From Actinobacillus sp. (GTDB taxonomy: Bacteria > Pseudomonadota > Gammaproteobacteria > Enterobacterales > Pasteurellaceae): a stretch of DNA of 52,398 bases. Positions within the stretch are counted from its first letter, which is position 1. Each line of letters opens with the position of its first letter. Made by a program: the position numbers and the translations under genes. This document shows positions 17,153-25,623 of the stretch, piece by piece. Location of the stretch: NCBI GenBank assembly GCA_020026055.1, contig JAHHRA010000014.1:1-52398 (forward strand), given 5' to 3'. The notes beneath the pieces were generated by a model that did no database searches, was not told where the DNA came from, and was given only the letters and a program-made list of their open reading frames with translations.

Positions 17153-17297
17153 GTCATTCTTAATTTATGAATAACATTACAAAATGTAGTACTCCCTCTT
17201 TGATTTTGTCTCCATGCTATAAGAGACAGCAATCAAAATAAAATCATCTTTAGCAATATCGCATTGAGAAAAGTATTAGCGGAATAATGAAATATGT

Positions 17298-17328
17298 AAA
17301 AAGCCAAAATGTTAAATTTTGGCTTTTA
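17298..17328 (+). terminator. Terminator between convergent mnmA and the decarboxylase gene
   Basis: The inverted repeat AAAAGCCAAAA / TTTTGGCTTTT with a 7-nt loop lies between two convergent genes and can serve both strands. Confidence 0.75.
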
Positions 17329-17344
17329 TGGTTACGATTTGAGA

Positions 17345-18643
17345 CTATGCTTTTTTCGATACAGTGGCAATTTTAGCACAAAGTGGAATATTGTGGCTGG
17401 ATAGACCTGGCGTTTGTCCGTGCAGATCGAAATCAACTTGGACATGCGGTTGGAAAATTAGTAAATGCGTTGAACCACCAAAATGGAACATCCCAATCTC
17501 ATCGCCTTTATTTACGTGTTGTCCAACTTTAACAGTAATTTCATTTGAAGAAACCTCTGCCATTCCGACAGCAACGAATGCTAATAAACCAATATCTTTA
17601 TTATCAGCTTCAATAATGATAACAGCACGTGAGGCAACTTCCGTGATATAAGCCTGCGAGTCATTTGGTGCCGCTGTATCGACTTGATCGCCATTAGCAA
17701 AACCTTCGTAATAGTTTTCAGAATAGTAAGTGCCGTAAATATTATATGCTTTGATAATAGTACCACTAATCGGTGCGTGCCAACGATGATAACTTAATGC
17801 ACTTAAGAAAGCTTGATAGATAGTGCCACCTACAAATTTATCAGTTAGCTCATCTTTATTTAAGATGTTTTCCAATGAATAAGGTTGACCTTTGATCCAA
17901 TATTTGTCTGTTTTTTTCACATCAGTTACGATACGATAAGGTGCAGATTCACAAGCATTAGCAATGACAGTGTCATCGTTAGGTGAAGCAATAGGACGAA
18001 CGCCTGCCTTAAAGCGGCGAGTAAAGTAGTCGTCCCAAGATTTAAAACCGAATCCTTGATGAATGTCTTGATTTGGAGTTTCAAAAACTTGTAAGAAATC
18101 TTTAGCATAAGCGGCTTTAGCGACTTCCTGCATTGCTGTTGGATTTAGCCAACCTGTTGGGCTAGTATTTAAAATATAGGCTGATTTTTCAGAGGCGAGG
18201 AAAGTTCCCCAATCATCTAAAATAGCTCGGAAACAATCATTAACACGAGGGTCAAGGAAAAATTCATAACCTGCTTTTGTTGCCATTGCCCAGTTAAGAA
18301 TGGCATTGATTGGAAAGCCCACTAATCCCGTTTCATTAAATTCGGGGGCAAGTGTCATCACGTGATTGATCAATGTGAGCATTTGATCAACATTTTTAAC
18401 AGGGTGATTCTGATATTCGCTATGGCTATATTGTGGCTTATTGGGGATTTCAGAAAACATATCTTGGCATTTTTCTTTAAGCAAAACATCGCTTTCAATC
18501 AGATCTTTTAACATCTGTACAGATGGAGATAGTTTCACTTTCGAATTTTGTGCATTTTCAGCAACTTTCTTAAGCCAATGGTTAAGAAAAGCCTGATCGC
18601 TTGGTAACCATTTACCTACTTTGTACTTGATTTTTTCAAACAT
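17345..18643 (-). CDS. Phosphatidylserine-decarboxylase-fold enzyme, soluble, probably an amino acid decarboxylase
   Basis: This 432-residue protein has an N-terminal domain (about 1-190) like the PSDC domain found before the catalytic part in PsiD-type enzymes, then a PSD catalytic domain. In the C-terminal part FHFGGSTH (S391) matches the LGST/GGST self-cleavage site that yields the pyruvoyl group, leaving a 42-residue small subunit. YHRWHAPISG carries the conserved His. The DDYFTRRFKAGVRPI block is typical, but the segment aligned with the canonical PADG reads NACES, so the usual Asp is replaced. There is no membrane anchor. It shares an operon with an amino acid/polyamine antiporter 29 nt upstream, not with phospholipid genes. 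PSD-fold enzymes that decarboxylate free amino acids are known (PsiD, tryptophan). The substrate here is unknown. Confidence 0.82.
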   Translation of the reverse strand: MFEKIKYKVGKWLPSDQAFLNHWLKKVAENAQNSKVKLSPSVQMLKDLIESDVLLKEKCQDMFSEIPNKPQYSHSEYQNHPVKNVDQMLTLINHVMTLAPEFNETGLVGFPINAILNWAMATKAGYEFFLDPRVNDCFRAILDDWGTFLASEKSAYILNTSPTGWLNPTAMQEVAKAAYAKDFLQVFETPNQDIHQGFGFKSWDDYFTRRFKAGVRPIASPNDDTVIANACESAPYRIVTDVKKTDKYWIKGQPYSLENILNKDELTDKFVGGTIYQAFLSALSYHRWHAPISGTIIKAYNIYGTYYSENYYEGFANGDQVDTAAPNDSQAYITEVASRAVIIIEADNKDIGLLAFVAVGMAEVSSNEITVKVGQHVNKGDEIGMFHFGGSTHLLIFQPHVQVDFDLHGQTPGLSSHNIPLCAKIATVSKKA

Positions 18644-18672
18644 AAGTTTTCTCCTTATAGATTTAGTTGCGT

Positions 18673-20100
18673 TTAAAGAGCGATATGCCCAGTAATAAGT
18701 AATATGATCGATAGCATCGCAAAGCCAATAATAATGAAGGCTAAAATTGCATCTCGTATCGGGAAAGTTTGCTTAATAGTTAATCCTTTTTGCTTACAGG
18801 CGATATAAAATGGAATGATTCCCACTGCATAAAGAATGCTTGCGACCATTAAATAGCTTAGACCAGCAGAATAAATTAACCAGCAACAATAAACTGTTGC
18901 GAGAACAGCAATGCTTAATGCCATAAGGCGTTGAGTATTATTCTGAGTAAAGATTTGTTTTTGTTGAGAAATTTTCCAAAGGAACATTGCACTTAATAAA
19001 TAGCAAGGGAGGATAATGACACTAGTGATGTTAATGGATGCTAAGTACACATTTTTTGCAGTAATTGCGATAACCATAAAGACTGACATCACTATGCTTG
19101 AAATATAAAGCGAGGCACTTGGCACAAGTTTACTGTTTTCACGAGTAAAAATTTGAGGGAAAGTGCCGTCAGTTGCTGCCGCATAAGGAAGTTGTGCAGT
19201 TAGGATAGTCCAAGCCACCCAAGCACCACCGACAGAAATAATGACAGAAATTGTCACAAAATCCACGAACCAATCACCAACTAAATGCTTAAGTAAATAA
19301 GCAGTGGAAGGATCTGTCAAATTAGCTAATTCGGGTTGTTTAGCAATGGCATAAGGTAAAACTGAAACGATAATGTACAACGTCAAAGCAATTAAAAAAC
19401 CGAGAACAGTCGCAATTCCAACATCTTTTGGTTTTTTAGCGTGATTTGAAATTACCACAGCTCCTTCAATTCCGATGAAACACCAAAGTGTTACTAACAT
19501 TGGTGCTTTAATTTGCGACCAAATACTGCCAAGATGTTGCTGTTCTCCCCAAAAATCGACACTTAACCAATCAATATGTGCAAAAACAATCATCATATTA
19601 ATAATGACTAAAAGTGCGATAAATTTGATAATAACAGTAATAGTATTGACAGATGCAGCTTGTTTAATTCCACCGAGTACGAGGAAATTATAAAACCAAA
19701 TCAATACTAAGCCTAAAATAACGGTAGGAATACCGTGTTCTAATAACATTGGGAAATAATGTCCAAGAGAGTCATTTAGCATAATCGCAAATGCGACATT
19801 ACCCGCAAGAGCAGCAAGCCAATATCCCCAAGCAGAATTAAAACCGATAAAAGAACCAAAGCCCGCTTTGGCATAGGAATAGATCCCAATGTTTAAATCT
19901 GAACGTTGCTCTGAAAGAATTTTGAAAACGAATGCTAGCGAAAGCATTCCGATAGCGGTGATAATCCACGCAATAATAACGGGACCAAGAGCAGACTGAG
20001 CAGCCATATTTTGTGGAATATTAAAAATTCCACCTCCTATCATTGAACCGAATACCATCGCAGTGAGACCAAGTATTCCAATTTTTTTTGTCGTAGACAT
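18673..20100 (-). CDS. Basic amino acid/polyamine antiporter (APA family of the APC superfamily)
   Basis: This is a 475-residue transporter with about 12 transmembrane segments. The first helix carries GSMIGGGIFNIPQNMA, the broken-helix substrate motif of the arginine/ornithine, lysine/cadaverine and related exchangers. LWCFIGIEGAVVISNHAKKPKDVG is the typical helix-6 block. ATG at 20100 has a GGGGG box 8 nt upstream; a TTG two codons earlier is less likely. It is translated first, ahead of the decarboxylase-like gene, and probably imports the amino acid and exports the amine. Which amino acid cannot be told from the sequence. Confidence 0.88.
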   Translation of the reverse strand: MSTTKKIGILGLTAMVFGSMIGGGIFNIPQNMAAQSALGPVIIAWIITAIGMLSLAFVFKILSEQRSDLNIGIYSYAKAGFGSFIGFNSAWGYWLAALAGNVAFAIMLNDSLGHYFPMLLEHGIPTVILGLVLIWFYNFLVLGGIKQAASVNTITVIIKFIALLVIINMMIVFAHIDWLSVDFWGEQQHLGSIWSQIKAPMLVTLWCFIGIEGAVVISNHAKKPKDVGIATVLGFLIALTLYIIVSVLPYAIAKQPELANLTDPSTAYLLKHLVGDWFVDFVTISVIISVGGAWVAWTILTAQLPYAAATDGTFPQIFTRENSKLVPSASLYISSIVMSVFMVIAITAKNVYLASINITSVIILPCYLLSAMFLWKISQQKQIFTQNNTQRLMALSIAVLATVYCCWLIYSAGLSYLMVASILYAVGIIPFYIACKQKGLTIKQTFPIRDAILAFIIIGFAMLSIILLITGHIAL

Positions 20101-20316
20101 AAGCAAACCCCCGTTAAAATTTTGTTAAAAAATTGTAAAAGCAAGATGATTTTATAAGCAAAGAGTGCAAAATGAAAGCTTTTTTTGATCGTTTTTTAAT
20201 AAAAAATAAAAATAATCAAAAAAAGTAGGCTGAATAAGGAGTTAATTTCATCCAATGCATCATCCAATAGCTGAGTATTTTTACCTAAAATTAGTTTAGT
20301 AAATGACATCAATAAT
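20101..20316 (-). promoter_or_regulatory. AT-rich upstream region of the antiporter operon
   Basis: No gene is seen. The region is very AT-rich (stretches of A and T around 20190-20225) and should hold the antiporter promoter. Several weak -10-like hexamers, for example TATAAA read on the minus strand near 20150, do not allow a firm choice. Confidence 0.35.
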
Positions 20317-20635
20317 CGTGAAGTTGTTAGAAAAGCAAAGAATATAACAGTCAGTGAAAGGTGCAGTCATTTTGGGAAAGTGTTCAGACAGAATATGAAC
20401 AAAAAATGTTTTTAAGACTTATGAAGATAAGTTAGCAAAACTACAACGTTGGTTGAAAAATAAGATTAAATTCAGTTAAAAATAGAAAAAGCGACAAACA
20501 AAAATCACCAATTGTCGCAAAGACTTTTTGCATAAAACTTCAAATCAGATTTGCCAGAACCACGCCTATATCTATGTTGAAGACCTACAAATAGCATTAA
20601 CCGCTAGCAACAATAACTCACCGAAAGTAGCTTAG
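20317..20635 (+). pseudogene. Decayed IS200/IS605-type tnpB (RNA-guided nuclease) remnant
   Basis: Four fragments in shifting frames line up in order with TnpB/OrfB. About 20317 reads REVVRKAKNITVSERC; about 20382 reads VQTEYEQKM; about 20420 reads YEDKLAKLQRWLKNK; about 20501-20632 reads KITNCRKDFLHK followed by TSNQICQNHAYIYVEDLQIA. The last block matches the family's RKDFLHK and VIEDL region, which holds the RuvC glutamate. Frameshifts separate all four. The RuvC N-terminal and zinc-finger parts are missing and no terminal hairpins or tnpA are evident. Assignment is from motif memory. Confidence 0.75.
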
Positions 20636-20731
20636 CGTAAAGTATGAATTTGGAGGAATCCTCTTCTTTTAAGATAGGGAAGAAGTCAAAGCGTGAAATG
20701 AGGCAAAAATAGACAAAGAAATAAATGCGTT

Positions 20732-20968
20732 TTAACCACCTTTTTTTACCCAGTAACGAAAGGGCAATTCTTGCGTCTGGCTTTTGAGTAATTGATGATC
20801 CATAAATTGGCAAAAACTGGGAATATCACGCATCGTGGCAGGATCATCTGCCACGATGAGTAAAATTTCGCCTTGTTGCATATGACGAATAGTTTTGCGA
20901 ACCATCATCACTGGTTCAGGGCAACGTAAACCAAGGGCGTTGAGTTCTTTATGAGCAGTAATTGCCAT
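20732..20968 (-). CDS. tusA: Sulfurtransferase TusA
   Basis: This is a 78-residue SirA/TusA family protein. ALGLRCPEPVMMVRKTIR contains the persulfide-carrying cysteine (C16) in the diagnostic CPxP motif. TusA takes sulfur from IscS (encoded at 43966) and passes it through TusBCD/E to MnmA (16001). It is divergent from yigZ, with a 76-bp shared upstream region. From memory the tusA-yigZ-trkH order is also found in Haemophilus. Confidence 0.95.
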   Translation of the reverse strand: MAITAHKELNALGLRCPEPVMMVRKTIRHMQQGEILLIVADDPATMRDIPSFCQFMDHQLLKSQTQELPFRYWVKKGG

Positions 20969-21044
20969 CGGATTCTCTCTTTTTATCGTTTTTGCGTATA
21001 ATATCGCTCATTAAAAAAATGGTCAAAAAAATAAGAAAATTATC

Positions 21045-21653
21045 ATGCAATATTGGGTTCCGAAGAATGTTGTTATTTTTGAAGAAGAAATAAAAAAAAG
21101 TCGCTTTATTACTTGTATTCAAAGAACAGTTGGAATGACAGAAGCAAAGCAATTTTGGAGCGAAGTCAAAATACGACATCCACAAGCTCGCCATCATTGT
21201 TGGGCAACAATTGCAGCTGCCCCCAATAATTCACAAGAATTTGGTTTTTCTGATGATGGTGAACCTGCATTGACGGCGGGGAAGCCTATGCTTGCTTGTT
21301 TGCAAGGGAGTGGTTTAGGGGAAATTACTGCTGTCGTTGTTCGTTATTTTGGTGGCGTTTTGCTTGGAACTGGTGGTTTAGTGCGAGCTTACAGTAATGG
21401 TGTGCAACAAGCACTCAAGCAAATTGAAACTGTGTTAAAAGTCGAACGCAATTTGTACCAATTAGTTTGTGATTATGCTCAAATTAAATTAGTACAAAAT
21501 TTATGTAAACAATATGATGTGCTTATTGAGTCACAAACATTTCAAACAAGAGTATGTTTTGAATTAGGGGTAAATCAAGAAAAATTACCTGCTTTTCAAT
21601 ATGCATTAAATGAACATTCCAGTGGGCAACTTGTTCTCGTGGATAAACAATAG
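21045..21653 (+). CDS. yigZ: YigZ/IMPACT family protein
   Basis: This is a 202-residue protein with the UPF0029 N-terminal domain: KKSRFITCIQRTV, ARHHCWA, GFSDDGEPALTAGKPML and VVRYFGGVLLGTGGLVRAY. A smaller C-terminal domain (DUF1949-like) follows. Molecular function is not settled; eukaryotic IMPACT regulates Gcn2. The gene ends 8 nt before trkH and is likely co-transcribed with it. Confidence 0.92.
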   Translation: MQYWVPKNVVIFEEEIKKSRFITCIQRTVGMTEAKQFWSEVKIRHPQARHHCWATIAAAPNNSQEFGFSDDGEPALTAGKPMLACLQGSGLGEITAVVVRYFGGVLLGTGGLVRAYSNGVQQALKQIETVLKVERNLYQLVCDYAQIKLVQNLCKQYDVLIESQTFQTRVCFELGVNQEKLPAFQYALNEHSSGQLVLVDKQ

Positions 21654-21661
21654 AGGTAATT

Positions 21662-23128
21662 GTGCAAGTTTTATCGGTATTAAGGATTGTTGGTATTCTT
21701 ATTATGGGGTTTTCAGGCGTGATGCTCATTCCTGCTTCTGTCGCATTGATTTATGGGGATGGCGGGGGCAGAACCTTTATGACGTCTTTTGCTATTTTCT
21801 TAGCTCTTGGTGCAACGCTATGGTGGCTTTGTCATAACCACAAAGAGCAACTTCGAGCTAGAGACGGTTTTTTGATTGTCGTCGCCTTTTGGCTAGTATT
21901 AGGGTTATTAGGAGCGGTTCCTTTTCTATTGTCGGAACATATGAATATTTCAGTCAACTCCGCTATTTTCGAATCTTTTTCAGGATTTACGACAACAGGT
22001 GCGACAATACTAACTGATCTTAATAATCTTCCGCATTCTATTTTGTTTTATCGCCAACTCTGCAACTGGTTTGGTGGAATGGGAGTTATCGTCTTAATGG
22101 TTGCAGTTTTACCTTTACTTGGTGTTGGGGGAAATCAAATTTACCATGCCGAATCCTCAGGGGTAGAAATGAAAAATGACAAACTCCGCCCGCGAATTTC
22201 GGAAGTTGCCAAACTTCTTTGGGTGTGTTATCTATTTTTCACTGTGCTTTGTGCCATTTCTTATCGTTTTGCAGGGATGAACTGGTTTGATGCGATTTCA
22301 CACAGTTTTGCGACCCTATCTAATGGTGGATTCTCTACGCATAATGACAGCCTACCTTATTTCCAAAGCTCAGCCGTTTATTTGATTTCGACTTTATTCA
22401 TGTTTATCGGTGGCTGTAATTTTAATTTACATATCCTCGCTTTAAGTCATTTCCCTCATAAAACAGCATTGACAAGTTACTGGAAAGATCCAGAATTTAG
22501 ATTTTTTCTATTCGTCCAAGCTGGATTTATCACGATTTTCTCATTTGGACTTTATATTCATTATCACGACCTCTCGCTAAGTGATGCCTTTATTAAAGGT
22601 GCGGCACAAGTAGCAACAATGGCGATGAATTGTGGTTATACCGTTTACAACATTGATAACTTGCCTGCATTTCTTTCAATGTTATTGGTGTTTGCTTGTA
22701 TTCTTGGTGGTTGTGCGGGATCGACTGCTGGCGGAATGAAAATGATCCGTGTACTCGTACTCTGGTTACAAGGCAAACGTGAACTATTAAAGCTTATTCA
22801 CCCTAATATCACTCACCCCGTCAAGCTAGGCAATAATGTTGTTCCACGCCGTGCTTTAGAAAATATCTGGTCATTTTTAATTGTCTATATTCTCGTATTT
22901 TGGCTATGCGTATTTGGTGTGATCTTATGCGGAATGGGCGGATTTGATGCCATTGGTGCGGTAATCTCTACTATTACTAACACAGGTCCAGGGCTTGGTT
23001 CTACTAGCCAAAATTTCAGTGGTGTTCCTGAAGCTTCAAAACTTATTTTCTCTTTTGCAATGGTCGCAGGGCGTTTAGAATTTTTCTCATTGCTTGTTGT
23101 TTTGATGCCTGCTTTTTGGAAAAAATAA
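21662..23128 (+). CDS. trkH: Trk potassium uptake protein TrkH
   Basis: This is a 488-residue K+ channel subunit with four pore repeats. The selectivity filter segments are recognisable as TTGATILTD, SNGGFSTHND, MNCGYTVYN and TNTGPGLGST. A GTG start at 21662 follows AGAGGTAA. TrkH works with the cytoplasmic gating protein TrkA, which is not encoded in this window. The C-terminus LPAFWKK is normal. Confidence 0.95.
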   Translation: MQVLSVLRIVGILIMGFSGVMLIPASVALIYGDGGGRTFMTSFAIFLALGATLWWLCHNHKEQLRARDGFLIVVAFWLVLGLLGAVPFLLSEHMNISVNSAIFESFSGFTTTGATILTDLNNLPHSILFYRQLCNWFGGMGVIVLMVAVLPLLGVGGNQIYHAESSGVEMKNDKLRPRISEVAKLLWVCYLFFTVLCAISYRFAGMNWFDAISHSFATLSNGGFSTHNDSLPYFQSSAVYLISTLFMFIGGCNFNLHILALSHFPHKTALTSYWKDPEFRFFLFVQAGFITIFSFGLYIHYHDLSLSDAFIKGAAQVATMAMNCGYTVYNIDNLPAFLSMLLVFACILGGCAGSTAGGMKMIRVLVLWLQGKRELLKLIHPNITHPVKLGNNVVPRRALENIWSFLIVYILVFWLCVFGVILCGMGGFDAIGAVISTITNTGPGLGSTSQNFSGVPEASKLIFSFAMVAGRLEFFSLLVVLMPAFWKK

Positions 23129-23303
23129 TTTTGATGGTTTAAGAAAGAAACAAAAATTAAAAATTTTAAAATGATTTTAAAAACAGTTATATCCAAAAAG
23201 TGGTTTGAGAAAAGCGATGAATCTCTCAACCGCAGGCGTAGGATGTGAAATAGAATCCGAAAGTACCACGAGTAGATGACGAGAGTGCTATCTCAAACTA
23301 CAC

Positions 23304-23347
23304 GACGCCTTTAAAATCGGGAAAATTTTCCCGATTTTAAAGGCGTC
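23304..23347. repeat. Dispersed palindrome, perfect 44-bp copy
   Basis: This is a perfect inverted repeat. Each 22-bp arm runs GACGCCTTTAAAATCGG then GAAAA to the centre. It lies between convergent trkH and aroE and includes the last bases of aroE (stop at 23346-23348). It is the best copy of the family and probably forms the shared terminator. Confidence 0.9.
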
Positions 23348-24164
23348 ATTTACGAAATGAATTTAACACGCGCAACCAATCTACCGTGACGCCTCGCCAC
23401 AACTTAAAGCTCTCAGCCCCTTGTGCGATTAACATTCCTAGCCCATCCACTCCCGCATTAGTTGCAAATGATTTTACTTTCGCCAAAAAAGGAGTATCCG
23501 CATTGAGACGATATTGCATATCGTAGAAGTGCGGGATTTGGCACGCCCATTGGTCGAGGAGAGTGAAATCTTCGCCGTTTAAGCCTAACGAAGTGGCATT
23601 AATGCAGAGTTGATAGCCGTGTTGAGGAATGTCCTGCAACTTGATAGCTTGCAAATTGCCCAATTCTTTGCATGCTTCAACTAAAGCTTGAGCTTTTTCG
23701 ATATCACGATTTGCAAGGAAAATATGTTGTTTTGCTTTGAGCAAGGCATCAAGTACACTTTGTGTAGCACCACCTGCACCTAAAATAAGCACATTTTGAG
23801 CAGGTTTAAGCCAATTTAAACGTTGTAAATCCATTATCAAGCCCCACCCATCCGTATTATCAGCATAAAGCTTACCATTTTCGAGAATCTTCAAAGTGTT
23901 ACAACTTTTTGCTTGCAAGGCACGTTCACTGTGTATGGTGGCTAATGCAAATGCACGTTGTTTAAAAGGTGCCGTGATATTACAACCTTTAGCACCATCT
24001 TTGAAGAATTGTGTAATTTCTTGCTCAAAATTGACAAGTGAGCCACATTTTTTTTCATAGATGAGTGTTTGGTTAGTGAGCGTTGCGAAAGTGTTGTGAA
24101 TATGGGGGGAAAGACTATGAGTAATCGGATTGCCCCATACTGCGTAACGATCTTTACGTGTCAT
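23346..24164 (-). CDS. aroE: Shikimate dehydrogenase
   Basis: This 272-residue NADP-dependent enzyme reduces 3-dehydroshikimate in aromatic amino acid synthesis. Motifs are WGNPITHSLSPHIHN (shikimate binding), NITAPFKQRAF with the catalytic Lys, ADNTDGWGL, and the nucleotide-binding ILGAGGATQSVL. The gene starts one base after the stop of the zinc-ribbon/TsaC gene, as in the classic yrdD-tsaC-aroE cluster. The stop codon lies in the edge of a palindromic repeat. Confidence 0.96.
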   Translation of the reverse strand: MTRKDRYAVWGNPITHSLSPHIHNTFATLTNQTLIYEKKCGSLVNFEQEITQFFKDGAKGCNITAPFKQRAFALATIHSERALQAKSCNTLKILENGKLYADNTDGWGLIMDLQRLNWLKPAQNVLILGAGGATQSVLDALLKAKQHIFLANRDIEKAQALVEACKELGNLQAIKLQDIPQHGYQLCINATSLGLNGEDFTLLDQWACQIPHFYDMQYRLNADTPFLAKVKSFATNAGVDGLGMLIAQGAESFKLWRGVTVDWLRVLNSFRK

Positions 24165-24165
24165 T

Positions 24166-25272
24166 TTAACCCTGCCGTAAAATTTGCTTCGTGACTAGAT
24201 CTTGAATTTGTGAAGGGTTGGCAGCATCGCCAACTTGCCCATTCAACACGGGAAAATTTTTACCAAATTGCTGGCGTACTTCCTCTACTGTGCGAGCAGG
24301 CGATTGCCCACTTAGATTAGCACTAGTGGAAATGAGGGGCAATCCTGTGGCTTTACACAGTTTAATGACATCTGGGTGAGAACAAAGCCGAATCGCTATG
24401 CGAGTAAATTTACCTAAAATCCAAGGCGAAACCATCGCTTTCGCAGGGACTAGCCAAGTTATGGCAGGTGAAGAAGGTTTGGCAAGGCAGGTGAGTTGCT
24501 CAGGAAGAAGAGCATCAATATCAATGAAATCCATAAGATAATCTAAGCTTGGTGCAATCAAAATCAACCCTTTTTCTTTTGGACGTTTTTTTAACGCTAA
24601 TAGTTTCTGAATAGCAGTCTCACTGTAAGGATTACAACCTAAACCAAACACCGCTTCAGTCGGATAAGCGATAACCTCATCATTGAATAAAACATCAATA
24701 ATCTGTTGAAAATTCATAACATTATTCTGGCAAGAGAGAGGACGTTCAAAACGTTGTTCACAATGAGGATTAATACATTGAAAAATTTGACAATCTGAAG
24801 TGATTTTTTTCAAGCGTGCAAGCTTACTCTCACAATGTGGGCAAGTCTGCAACATAGGTTTTTCGGCAATAATCATTTTGCATTTAGGGTATTGATTACA
24901 ACCATAGAATGTTTTACCTAAACGATTTCGTCGCAAAACTAAAAGCCCTTTTCGACAAAGTGGGCAAGGAAAAGTTTCTGCTTGCTCAGTTGTTTGACGC
25001 AAAATATAACCACAATCAGGATATGCACGACAACCAATAAACATACCATAGCTTCCTTGTTTAAGCTGTAAATTTGCACCACATTGTGGACAATTTTCTG
25101 CCAGCTCTTGAATTATTTGTAATTGGCTATGATGCAAAGGTTTCAAATAATCACAATCAGGATAACTGCTACAGCTTAAAAATAAACCACGTTTACTTTG
25201 TCTAATACGTAAAATGCTGCCACATTTAGGGCAAAATTCTGTTTGTTTATGCACAGAAAAAAGTGAATTCAT
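24166..25272 (-). CDS. tsaC: Fusion of topoisomerase-type zinc-ribbon protein (YrdD) and TsaC/YrdC
   Basis: This 368-residue protein has two parts. Residues about 14-170 hold four C4 zinc ribbons (CPKC/CSSYPDC, CPQC/CRAYPDC, CPLC/CNQYPKC, CPHC/CINPHC) like the C-terminal fingers of topoisomerase I. From M186 onward it is a full TsaC: VIAYPTEAVFGLGCNP, LLALKKRPKEKGLILIA and STSANLSGQSPART. TsaC makes threonylcarbamoyl-AMP for the t6A modification of tRNA. In E. coli these are separate adjacent genes before aroE. Here one open frame joins them, with no good ribosome site before M186 (24717). I chose ATG 25272 with AAGG upstream over the GTG at 25278. Confidence 0.9.
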   Translation of the reverse strand: MNSLFSVHKQTEFCPKCGSILRIRQSKRGLFLSCSSYPDCDYLKPLHHSQLQIIQELAENCPQCGANLQLKQGSYGMFIGCRAYPDCGYILRQTTEQAETFPCPLCRKGLLVLRRNRLGKTFYGCNQYPKCKMIIAEKPMLQTCPHCESKLARLKKITSDCQIFQCINPHCEQRFERPLSCQNNVMNFQQIIDVLFNDEVIAYPTEAVFGLGCNPYSETAIQKLLALKKRPKEKGLILIAPSLDYLMDFIDIDALLPEQLTCLAKPSSPAITWLVPAKAMVSPWILGKFTRIAIRLCSHPDVIKLCKATGLPLISTSANLSGQSPARTVEEVRQQFGKNFPVLNGQVGDAANPSQIQDLVTKQILRQG

Positions 25273-25623
25273 CGCCACACCTTGATTTATTGTTTAAGTG
25301 CTTATTTTGAAACAAGCTCTGTTAAAAAGCTATGACAAAATAGAGAAATGCGGAAAAATAACTTTTTGTTTATCAGCGAGTATTTCAACTTTGACCAGAA
25401 AGAGGATAATCAACAAATAAATGTACATTGACCATGCAATATTACCGATGGTTGATTTCCGATTGTTTTTCCAAAGAGCAAGTATATAATGTGGCAGGTT
25501 TTCATCTTAGACGTCGTGATAACAGTTCTCTCACAAAAACAAATAAGAAAACAATAATCTGCTTAGTATTTTATTAAGTGAAAGAACAAAAGCCGTCTAA
25601 ACGAAATAAATTTAGAGAAAAAG
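25273..25623 (+). promoter_or_regulatory. Divergent upstream region of srmB and the zinc-ribbon/TsaC gene, with srmB promoter candidate
   Basis: No gene is seen in this 350-bp region. TTGTTT (25463-25468) and TATAAT (25485-25490) at 16-bp spacing form a good promoter for srmB. It would give an untranslated leader of about 130 nt. Confidence 0.45.

Noticed and set aside
17345..18643. Housekeeping phosphatidylserine decarboxylase Psd
   Set aside because: Too long, with an extra N-terminal domain, no membrane-binding N-terminus, an altered PADG segment, and an operon with an amino acid antiporter.
25480..25560. VAGFHLRR frame before srmB that resembles the start of TrmN6 (a usual srmB neighbour)
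   Set aside because: Similarity is limited to a few residues and the frame lacks the SAM-binding motifs.
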